From Lachnospiraceae bacterium UBA7012 (GTDB taxonomy: Bacteria; Bacillota; Clostridia; Lachnospirales; Lachnospiraceae), in the NCBI GenBank assembly GCA_002449595.1, contig DJXE01000040.1, positions 1-13,100 of the forward strand: a stretch of DNA of 13,100 nt, written 5' to 3'. The translations under genes and the position numbers were made by a program. The notes beneath the pieces are model-generated. The model saw only the letters and a program-made list of their open reading frames with translations, did not search any database and was not told the DNA's origin. This document shows, in pieces, positions 6,762-13,100 of the stretch (position 1 is the stretch's first letter; every line of letters begins with the position of its first letter).

Positions 6762-7601
6762 TTAAAATGCCGTCGCCCTCGAGAGCCGGTACGACTGTTT
6801 CAGTTCTCCGACGACGCGGCCGAGCTCCACCTCGAAGCTCGTCATCCGGTCGCCGTCCAGATATTCCTTTAATTTGGCCGCCTCTTTGCCGAAGGTCGAC
6901 GAGGCGTAGCCCTTCTCCGCTTCTTCCATCCGCTGCTCGAGCGTCAGGGAGTACTCGTAGGCCTCCGGGTGCTCGGAGATGAAGCGGACATATTCCTCCT
7001 GCGGCAGCTCCAGACGGACCGCCGTCAGGTAGTAGAGATAATTCTCCGGGTCGTGCGTCAGCTCATAGGCGCTGTAGAACGCCTCCGCCGCCATATGGAA
7101 CAGGAACAGCCCGCAGTAGAGCCTTCCCTCCTTCTGCAGCGTCCGCGCGCGCAGCTGCACTTCCGCGCCGGGCAGCGCCTCCAGCACCGCGTCGTACTCG
7201 CGGAGCGCCTCGTGCGTCCTCCCGCTGCCGGCGAGATAGTCGGCGTTGCGGATCCGCTTTTCCACAGGAAGAAGGCCGGTCCCCTCCGACACGGTCTGCC
7301 GGACGGACGCCCTGGTCTCCTTCGGCGCGTAGCCGGTGTACTCGAGGATCGTGTTCACGAACTCCGCGAGCTGCCTGCCGTGGCCGAGGTAATGCGAGAG
7401 CACTTCGGCGAGTTCCTTTAAGCCGCACTCCGTATCGAGCCAGCGCACCAGCTCCGGGTCCATGATGTCCGTGTCCAGGAACTGCGCGCTCTGGAGCAGG
7501 GAGTAACACAGCTCCTCCACCGACCAGATATTGCGCTCCATCCTGCGGATGCGGTATGGCTTCTTCGCCAGTTCTCCTGTTGTCAGAATGATCCTTGTCA
7601 T
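6762..7601 (-). CDS. Helical TPR-like protein of unknown function, third member of the DUF5717/DUF5716 cassette
   Basis: The 279 residues lack a signal peptide or membrane segment and look cytoplasmic. An N-terminal part (about 1-90: MTRIILTTGELAKKPYRI, then EELCYSLLQSAQFL and LVRWLDTECGLKELAEVL) is mostly helical. The middle looks like degenerate tetratricopeptide repeats, one around 118-143 (DYLAGSGRTHEALREYDAVL) and one around 163-190 (FLFHMAAEAFYSAYELTHD). The tail (220-279) is charged and probably coiled. The ATG at 7599-7601 overlaps the TGA of the Hsp70-like gene in an ATGA junction, a sign of translational coupling. A GTG at 7622 would add seven residues and is less likely. Tight coupling suggests it binds the Hsp70-like protein. 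I know no function for the family. Confidence 0.85.
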   Translation of the reverse strand: MTRIILTTGELAKKPYRIRRMERNIWSVEELCYSLLQSAQFLDTDIMDPELVRWLDTECGLKELAEVLSHYLGHGRQLAEFVNTILEYTGYAPKETRASVRQTVSEGTGLLPVEKRIRNADYLAGSGRTHEALREYDAVLEALPGAEVQLRARTLQKEGRLYCGLFLFHMAAEAFYSAYELTHDPENYLYYLTAVRLELPQEEYVRFISEHPEAYEYSLTLEQRMEEAEKGYASSTFGKEAAKLKEYLDGDRMTSFEVELGRVVGELKQSYRLSRATAF

Positions 7602-8857
7602 ACTCTCAGTTCTTTCTCCCACCGGATCCCGCTCGAGGGGAAGATCTCCCCGAACCCGAGATCCGCGATCTCAACGAAAAGCCTGTCCACGCCCCTCATG
7701 GAGAACGACGCGCGGATCCTTGTGGTGCGGCTCGGCCTCACCGGGAGCTCATCGAGACGGATCGTGTACTGTGACTTCTCTCCGCCGTTCAGAGGCCGGA
7801 GCGTCAGCGTGATCTCGTTGCCGTCTTCCAGGATGAAGTCCTCGGTGTGCTGTGCCTCATACCAGTTCACGCCCGCGTCCAGGATCGCGTGGTAGCTCTC
7901 CTCCTCGCCGCGCACCGCGAAGAGCCCGATGTTCGTCTTCAGCTTGTTTTCGCCGAGGAAGAAAAACTTTGCTCCCTGCGACGACGGCTTCATCCGCTCA
8001 AGGGCGCCGTAGGCAGCCCCCTTGCTGAACAGGTTGTTGCCCTGGAAGACGCGCCTGCCGCGGCACAGATACGACAGCGAGGTGCGCATCCAGCCGTCCT
8101 TGAAGCCCTCTCCCAGGAGAAAAGCGCTCCCGACCGCCTGGCCGCTGCACTCGCGGTAGAGGATGTCGTAGAACTCCCTGTCCCGGAGCGCCGGATCCTC
8201 CGAGAGCGCCGTGTAGGAGACGTTCTCCACGTAGCCCACGACGGGGACGGTGTGCGGGTTGTAGATGAGCCGCATCTGGTCGATCCTGTCCGGCGCGTTC
8301 TGCTCGAACAGGTACACCTTCTGCGACCGCATGGAATCGTCCTGGTACAGCATGTAGTTGTAGAAGGACGCGCTGTGGTCCTCGAACAGGAGCCGGATGT
8401 CCTTTAAAGCGAGCAGCTCGCCCGCCTCCTGCAGCACTTCCACCATCCGCTCGTCCATGACCGGGGAGGTGAACATGATCGCCGACACCTCGTCGAGCCG
8501 GACCTCCGACTCCAGAAGGGCGAGGCACCTGCGGATGAACAGCGCGAGCAGCGAGACCGCGCTGAAGCGCTCCCCGTCCGCCTCGATCTCCCCTCCGTAG
8601 AGGGCGCTCTCGAGGATGTGCGAGACCAGCTCTCCCTCACCCTCGCCCGCGTGGAACGCGGCGTCCCTGCCGCAGTACCACTGGGAGGTCCCCTGCTTTC
8701 TGCAAAGCAGCGTCGGGATGCTGAACTCCTCCCGGTCGGGCGTCAATGAGAGCGTCACGGGATCCGCTTTTCCAATGCAGTATGAGATCTGGCAGAAGTC
8801 ATCCTGCAGATCGAATCCCACCATATATTTTCGGTCGACTGATTTAATGAACAGCAT
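7598..8857 (-). CDS. Hsp70/actin-fold-like protein, probably DUF5716 family, unknown function
   Basis: The 419-residue cytoplasmic protein follows the order of an Hsp70 nucleotide-binding domain. A first-strand motif VGFDLQDDFCQISY (13-26) sits where Hsp70 has GIDLGTTNS. Next come EEFSIPTLL and YCGRDAA (43-67), then FTSPVMDERMVEVLQEAGEL (129-148) and LFEDHSASFYNYML (157-170), like the VPAxFxxxQRxA and EPTAAAxAYGL stretches. GSAFLLGEGFKDGW (243-256) and NNLFSKGAAYGAL (274-286) resemble the adenosine motif and the VAxGAA helix. The tail (about 298-419, ending GFGEIFPSSGIRW) is beta-rich, like a substrate-binding sandwich. Both phosphate loops are degraded: no GTT, and FEQNAPD in place of DLGGGT. 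It starts 48 bases after the 1211-residue gene and overlaps the next gene by ATGA. The family name is from memory. Confidence 0.85.
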   Translation of the reverse strand: MLFIKSVDRKYMVGFDLQDDFCQISYCIGKADPVTLSLTPDREEFSIPTLLCRKQGTSQWYCGRDAAFHAGEGEGELVSHILESALYGGEIEADGERFSAVSLLALFIRRCLALLESEVRLDEVSAIMFTSPVMDERMVEVLQEAGELLALKDIRLLFEDHSASFYNYMLYQDDSMRSQKVYLFEQNAPDRIDQMRLIYNPHTVPVVGYVENVSYTALSEDPALRDREFYDILYRECSGQAVGSAFLLGEGFKDGWMRTSLSYLCRGRRVFQGNNLFSKGAAYGALERMKPSSQGAKFFFLGENKLKTNIGLFAVRGEEESYHAILDAGVNWYEAQHTEDFILEDGNEITLTLRPLNGGEKSQYTIRLDELPVRPSRTTRIRASFSMRGVDRLFVEIADLGFGEIFPSSGIRWEKELRV

Positions 8858-8870
8858 TCACTACCACCGC

Positions 8871-8885
8871 TCCGGCAAAGCCGGA
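8871..8885 (-). other. Short hairpin between the DUF5717-like and DUF5716-like genes
   Basis: TCCGGC-TTT-GCCGGA forms a six-pair stem with a three-base loop in the 48-base spacer, 13 bases before the ATG of the Hsp70-like gene. No T-run follows, so it should not end transcription. It could tune stability or translation of the second gene, whose ribosome binding site (GGTGGT) is poor. Confidence 0.35.
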
Positions 8886-8905
8886 TAGCCAACAAACAGC
8901 AAAAC

Positions 8906-11900
8906 TTACTCTTTCTTCCACTCGAACAGCGTGTCCGCGAGATACGACAGGCGGCTGTACTCCCGCAGCGCCTGGTACGCTTCACGGCTCTTCTTGAGCG
9001 CCGCGTTCATCGCGATCGAGTTGATCATGCCGAACCGCTGCGTGCTCTGATCCATGACGCGCACGTCCTGGCCGGCCGTGCCGCTCTCGACGATGTTCTT
9101 CTCCTCCGGGTCGTCCGTGATGAAGTAGTGCATCTGCTCCCCGAAGAACAGCAGGAATCCGGTCACGTAGATGCCTTCGTACATCTCCTTCATGACCTGG
9201 GACGTGAAGACGACGCTCTTGTCGTCCTCGTCCATCGCGTAGTGGAAGACGACGTGCTGTCCGCCTCTCCCGCCCGCGTACTCGACGAGCGTCTGGTCCG
9301 CGTATGCCGCGAGCTCCGGCACAAATCCGATGAACTGCCTAAAGAACGGGAAGATGATCTCCTGGCGGAGCAGGTCTCCTAAGAAGAGCCTCACCACTTC
9401 CTCGTCGGAAGGCGAGATCTCTGTGCCGGACTCGGCGCAGTATTTCAGCCACGCGATCCGGCAGATGTCCAGCAGCGGGACGCCCCGCAGACCGAAGGAA
9501 GATGCCATCTCCGCGAGCTGCGGCGGATAAGGGCCGCCTGCCGTCACGTACAGATGCGATACCTGTGCGAGCGCGCCCGCGAGCAGTTCCGTGTCCGCTC
9601 CGCCTTCTCTCGCCCGCAGGATCAGTTCCTCCTGGTGCTCCGTCACCGCGCCGCTGTAGAGGATCTGGATCAGTTCCCGCCGGACGAGCGCGTAGTCGTC
9701 CAGGTCAAATCCGTTCAGGGATCCGCGGATCTGTTCCAGTTCCGATGTGAGTCCCTCGAAGCTGCGGCCCAGGTACCAGAGGGTGTTCTGGTTGTATCTG
9801 CCCGCCTGATATGCGTCAAACGCGATCTGCGCGAATCCGGCGTCGTCCCGGATATCCTGCTGTTCGAGCGCCTGCGTGCACAGGCGGACGAGCGTGTCGC
9901 CGGAGACGCCGTAGGTGCCGTACCGCCTCACCCAGTCGAGGGCCTTCTCGCAGAGCTCCTCCTTCACCAGGTAGCGGATCAGGTCTCCCCGCTGCGCCGC
10001 CGTGAGCTCCTCCGGCCCGACCTGCATCAGGTAGCTGTCCATCTCGCGGAGGCAGTCATTGTCTTCGTAATACTTCAGGAGCCGCATCCGGATGTCCCTG
10101 CGCGTGTCCGGGAGCAGGCGGTCCGACTGCGCGAGCCGCAGGAACCGCGGCGCGTTCTGCGCCGTCACCTCGAACCCGGGGGCGGTCATCCCCGACAGGT
10201 ACATGTCAAAACCGAAATCCGACACGTCATACTGGGCGAGGATCTCAGCGAGTCCCTCCGTGTCCAGCATCCGGTCGAACGTATAGGCACAGCTCTGCGC
10301 GTAGCGCATGCCGTAGTGGTCCTCGAAGAAGATCTGGTTGCGGTCGCCGTAGACCGGGAGGTACGCCGTCCCGTTCTCGAGCGGATACACTTCCTCCCCT
10401 CTGCAGCCCGCGTAGCGCAGGATGACGTTTTTCATCATCGTGCGGTTCGTGCGGACCACGGCGGTGAAAGCGAGCGGCACCGCGCTCTGCGCCGTCGGCA
10501 GGTCGAGCGCGTACGTGCGCAGGAACAGTCCCTGCAGGTATCCGAGGTCGCGCCCGGTCCTTCCGGCCATGATCTGCTCCAGCGCAAACCGCTCGATCTG
10601 CGGCTCATACTGCAGATACAGATCCGGGAACTGCTCTTTCCTGCGGTACACATAGCGGTAGAGCGCCGCCGTCTTTTTCCACGGGAGCGAGCACTGGTAG
10701 GCAAAGTACATCAGCACCATCCGCGGGATCTCGCCCTCGAAGTCCTCAGGGAGCGAGAGCATGAAATACTCGAAGAGACGCGTGATCTGCAGTCCCTCTT
10801 CCACGCCGCGCCGGTACCAGTCGTGATATTCTTCATCGGTCCTGTTTCCCCTGACGAGAAGCGCGCAGATGCTCTCCAGCGTCTCCTTCTTCAGGGAGGG
10901 CGTGCCGCACTGCTCATAGCCGCTGCACAGGATCTTGTAAAGCTTCGTGGAGAACATCCTCTCCCGCCGCGACAGGTTGTTCAGCTGTGTCAGGACAGAC
11001 TCCATGAGGAGTCCCTTCCGCGCCGCGTAGAGCAGCAGCTGGATCGCGAACGAATCCAGTTCCATCAGCATGGAAGGATTCTGGGCGAGCCGGAAGTAGG
11101 CCTCCAGATAGATGACCGGGCTCCTCGAACCGTAGGAGAATTCCTCCGCCATGAGGCGGTACGCCGCGGACGGCCTTCCCGAATACTCCTCCGAATAATA
11201 GAGGAGAAGCCACGCAATGCGCCAGTTCCCCGGCTCCCGCTTGTGGTACTCCTCGAGCAGCGTCGTGACGTCGGCAGTCAGCTGCGCGTCCTCGGGATGG
11301 AGGAGCGACGTCAGGTAGATGCGGTAGCAAAACTCCGCGGACGTCTCCCCCTCGTACTGCAGGAGCGGATCGGCGGAGGCGTCTCCGGAGAGGCGGCGCA
11401 GGAGCTTGTCCAGCGCGGTCTGCGCGCGCTGCGCGTCCCCGTCCGTCACGAGCGCGTGGATCTGGTACAGCACCGGCGCGGGGTCGTCCCGCTCCATGGA
11501 GGATAGGCGCTCCGCGATCTGCGCGGATTCCTTCACCCACTCGGCGCTGCGGATCCTGCGGGAGCGGTACTCCTCGAAGCGCTCCATCAGCTTCCGGTTC
11601 AGTTCCTTCTTCTCTCTGTGGTACAGGCTCGTCGATCCCGGCACGCTGCGCACGGATACGACGACCGGCACGCTGAGTGCCGCAAACGGGGCCAGAAGCA
11701 GGACCTGTCCGTAGTTCTTCCCCGCGTGAAGCTTCGACGTCTCGATCCGGAGGCGGAGCTGGGTGCTGCTTCCGGTGAAGTCGTGCTCCCGGAGGATATT
11801 CTCCGCGGCGCTCAGGAAATCCCCGTGGATCTCCGGCTTCAGGGAGATATATCCCCAGCCGTTCTTGCTGATGCGCAGGACGTATTCGATGGCCTCCTGC

Positions 11901-12541
11901 CCCGTGATCCTCGCGTAGGGCAGGTCCAGGCGGATCTGCTGGACTTCCGAGAGGAACTGGACCGGCTGCTTCTTCTGCGTCGCGATCAGGAACTCCTCGA
12001 CGTTCTGCTCGTTGCCGGCCTGGACGGACAGTCCGTCATACAGTCCCCTCTCCTTTTCTTCCTGTTCTGTGAAAATGTTCCGGAATCCCTCGCTGTAAAA
12101 GAGCTGTACGGCCTCGTGCCAGTTCGCCTTCGCGAGGTTCGCGAAATAAGACAGGGTCGGCACCGGCCCGATCGAGGACTGCAGCGCACCCTGCTGCACG
12201 GAAATATGGTAAGGGAGCGCGTACTCCCCGTTGTTAGAGATGATGCGGAAGCACCCGTCAAGCTCGTCTCCCGCGGAAAACGCGGATGCGTCCGCGCGGT
12301 ACATGACCGTGTCCGAAGCGCCGGAAAACGTCTCCGTCAGGCACTGCACGCAGGCCCTCGACGAGGAGACGAATCCCTCCGCGGCGCGCCCTTCCGGCGC
12401 CGTGATCTGAAAGCTCCCCTCGAGGACTTCCCCCGGCGTGAGCGTCAGGTCGATATGATCTTCGGAAAAAGTCAGCGGCTCATATTTGATATGAAATGCG
12501 TCGCCAGACATCCTCTCGGAAAAAGACTGACTGGAAAACAT
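8906..12541 (-). CDS. Giant multi-module solenoid protein, probably DUF5717 family, unknown function
   Basis: The 1211 residues contain no signal peptide or membrane helix. The N-terminus has two beta-sandwich-like modules, about 20-117 (ending FRIISNNGEYALPYHISV) and about 203-300 (KNGWG, then LHAGKNYGQVLLL), joined by a helical linker with SYFANLAKANWHEAVQLFY (131-149). Residue 305 onward is mostly helical pairs like a TPR or HEAT solenoid. It is interrupted by a strand-rich insert (about 690-750: NGTAYLPVYGDRNQIFFED) and closed by another strand-rich unit (about 1095-1150: YEGIYVTGFLLFFGEQMHYF). A helical tail ends at 1211. The ATG at 12539-12541 has AGGGGA at 12548-12553, spacer six, and a promoter just upstream. 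This looks like a protein-interaction scaffold for the Hsp70-like protein encoded next. No enzyme motif is visible. The family name is recalled, not searched. Confidence 0.87.
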   Translation of the reverse strand: MFSSQSFSERMSGDAFHIKYEPLTFSEDHIDLTLTPGEVLEGSFQITAPEGRAAEGFVSSSRACVQCLTETFSGASDTVMYRADASAFSAGDELDGCFRIISNNGEYALPYHISVQQGALQSSIGPVPTLSYFANLAKANWHEAVQLFYSEGFRNIFTEQEEKERGLYDGLSVQAGNEQNVEEFLIATQKKQPVQFLSEVQQIRLDLPYARITGQEAIEYVLRISKNGWGYISLKPEIHGDFLSAAENILREHDFTGSSTQLRLRIETSKLHAGKNYGQVLLLAPFAALSVPVVVSVRSVPGSTSLYHREKKELNRKLMERFEEYRSRRIRSAEWVKESAQIAERLSSMERDDPAPVLYQIHALVTDGDAQRAQTALDKLLRRLSGDASADPLLQYEGETSAEFCYRIYLTSLLHPEDAQLTADVTTLLEEYHKREPGNWRIAWLLLYYSEEYSGRPSAAYRLMAEEFSYGSRSPVIYLEAYFRLAQNPSMLMELDSFAIQLLLYAARKGLLMESVLTQLNNLSRRERMFSTKLYKILCSGYEQCGTPSLKKETLESICALLVRGNRTDEEYHDWYRRGVEEGLQITRLFEYFMLSLPEDFEGEIPRMVLMYFAYQCSLPWKKTAALYRYVYRRKEQFPDLYLQYEPQIERFALEQIMAGRTGRDLGYLQGLFLRTYALDLPTAQSAVPLAFTAVVRTNRTMMKNVILRYAGCRGEEVYPLENGTAYLPVYGDRNQIFFEDHYGMRYAQSCAYTFDRMLDTEGLAEILAQYDVSDFGFDMYLSGMTAPGFEVTAQNAPRFLRLAQSDRLLPDTRRDIRMRLLKYYEDNDCLREMDSYLMQVGPEELTAAQRGDLIRYLVKEELCEKALDWVRRYGTYGVSGDTLVRLCTQALEQQDIRDDAGFAQIAFDAYQAGRYNQNTLWYLGRSFEGLTSELEQIRGSLNGFDLDDYALVRRELIQILYSGAVTEHQEELILRAREGGADTELLAGALAQVSHLYVTAGGPYPPQLAEMASSFGLRGVPLLDICRIAWLKYCAESGTEISPSDEEVVRLFLGDLLRQEIIFPFFRQFIGFVPELAAYADQTLVEYAGGRGGQHVVFHYAMDEDDKSVVFTSQVMKEMYEGIYVTGFLLFFGEQMHYFITDDPEEKNIVESGTAGQDVRVMDQSTQRFGMINSIAMNAALKKSREAYQALREYSRLSYLADTLFEWKKE

Positions 12542-12577
12542 AAACGATCCCCTGTGGAATGTAGTACTGACGAGGAT

Positions 12578-12606
12578 ATTCTACCAGATTTGCCCGCTCT
12601 GTGCGA
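12578..12606 (-). promoter_or_regulatory. Predicted promoter of the DUF5717-DUF5716-TPR-purB-purA unit
   Basis: The minus strand carries TAGAAT (12583-12578), five of six -10 consensus bases, with TG one base upstream as in extended -10 promoters. A weak -35, TCGCAC (12606-12601), lies 17 bases away. Transcription would start near 12571 and give a leader of about 30 bases. No other convincing promoter was found in the short spacers down to purA, though one inside a coding region cannot be excluded. Confidence 0.5.
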
Positions 12607-12635
12607 GTGCCGCGGGGTACACCGGACGCGCACGC

Positions 12636-12665
12636 AAAGATGCCCCCGGGAGTTCCGGGGGCATC
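12636..12665 (-). terminator. Strong hairpin terminator after the last minus-strand gene
   Basis: A perfect eleven-pair inverted repeat, GATGCCCCCGG with CCGGGGGCATC (12665-12655 with 12649-12639; five-base loop), lies 34 bases after the stop at 12700 and just before the promoter of the next unit. Only three T residues follow, so termination may be incomplete. It separates the two minus-strand transcription units. Confidence 0.65.
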
Positions 12666-12699
12666 CTGTTGTTCATCGAAGGCTGTGCCTTCTTCTGTC

Positions 12700-13100
12700 T
12701 CAGTGCTGCTGGGCAGCATGCTCAGCGGCATCCAGGAATTCCAGAAATCCCTTCGAGGCTGCGAATCTGGCCGCACCGGCGGCCTGTGTCTTGGTATCGA
12801 TCCTCGCGTTCCCAAGGGTATTATCGCGGCCATTTGTGGCGTGGATGTAATACGCCTTCATCGTGTCTTTGAAGCTCTGTTCCGCGATAGCTAAGGTCTG
12901 TTCAGCAGCAGTCACATGGTCCCGGAATTCGCCTTCCGTCATGTGGTTCTGGGAGTAATTATTCGCATACATGGACCTCATCTCATTCCTGATGTTATTC
13001 CGCAGATTAAGGTAGTTCTGAAGCGCATTCTTCGCATTCGTGTAAGTGTTCCCTCGAGTGTATATATGCAGGCGGGATAAATAATCCATGCAGAGACAAA
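12700..13100 (-). CDS. C-terminal part of an unrecognised helical protein
   Basis: The frame is open from the TGA at 12700 to the window edge. The first visible ATG (13087-13089) has no ribosome binding site in the 11 bases before it, so the gene most likely begins outside the window. From that ATG it reads 129 residues, strongly helical and polar: tyrosine- and asparagine-rich at first (SRLHIYTRGNTYTNAKNALQ), then AEQTLAIAEQSFKDTMKAYY and an alanine-rich end (AAGAARFAASKGFLEFLDAA). No membrane helix is visible. Hand counts give about 51% GC across the gene and 42-52% in its upstream half, against about 60% for neighbouring genes. I do not recognise it. It could be the tail of a larger protein, possibly acquired or simply under different codon use. 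A hairpin terminator follows. Confidence 0.6.
   Translation of the reverse strand, partial: CLCMDYLSRLHIYTRGNTYTNAKNALQNYLNLRNNIRNEMRSMYANNYSQNHMTEGEFRDHVTAAEQTLAIAEQSFKDTMKAYYIHATNGRDNTLGNARIDTKTQAAGAARFAASKGFLEFLDAAEHAAQQH

Noticed and set aside
9554..11506. 650-codon open frame on the plus strand inside the DUF5717-like gene
   Set aside because: It lies entirely antisense to a longer gene with a good ribosome binding site and promoter. Its arginine/histidine/valine-rich protein with no recognisable domain is what GC-rich codon use produces on the opposite strand.
11618..12850. 410-codon plus-strand open frame crossing the DUF5717 start, promoter and terminator
   Set aside because: It runs through a promoter and an eleven-pair terminator hairpin and reads as shadow sequence.

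Overview
The window reads as chromosomal DNA of a GC-rich Bacillota bacterium, most likely class Clostridia and probably Lachnospiraceae. The evidence is the infC-rpmI-rplT order, strong GGAGG ribosome binding sites, a clostridial-type PurA, a KtrAB potassium system, and two large proteins that I associate with families I know from Lachnospiraceae (DUF5716 and DUF5717, recalled from memory, not searched). This assignment is inference. I see no insertion sequence, prophage, CRISPR array, tRNA or rRNA.

Layout. (1) 1-1356, minus strand: promoter, an attenuator-like leader, infC, rpmI and the start of rplT, the classical translation operon. (2) 1462-3972, plus strand: ktrB, ktrA and a small two-helix membrane protein, a potassium-uptake module. 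The last of these overlaps the end of purA by 32 bases, tail to tail. (3) 12606-3941, minus strand: one apparent transcription unit that starts at an extended -10 promoter near 12580. It reads through a 1211-residue multi-module scaffold-like protein (DUF5717-like), a 419-residue Hsp70/actin-fold-like protein (DUF5716-like), a 279-residue helical TPR-like protein, then purB and purA. (4) 12636-13100, minus strand: a strong hairpin terminator and the C-terminal part of an unrecognised helical protein that is more AT-rich than the rest.

The most interesting part is region 3. Three cytoplasmic proteins of unknown function are tightly linked: a stop/start overlap joins the second and third, and only 18 bases separate the third from purB. 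One partner has the order of elements of an Hsp70 nucleotide-binding domain followed by a beta-rich tail, but its two phosphate-binding loops look eroded. A large solenoid and a TPR-like protein accompany it. I suggest a chaperone-like or scaffold assembly whose expression is tied to the AMP branch of purine synthesis. The linkage and motif patterns are seen in the sequence; the function is inference.

Two RNA-level signals also deserve attention: mutually exclusive hairpins in the infC leader, and a ribosome-binding-site-sequestering hairpin upstream of purA with an alternative pairing. The second motif recurs in simpler form upstream of rplT.
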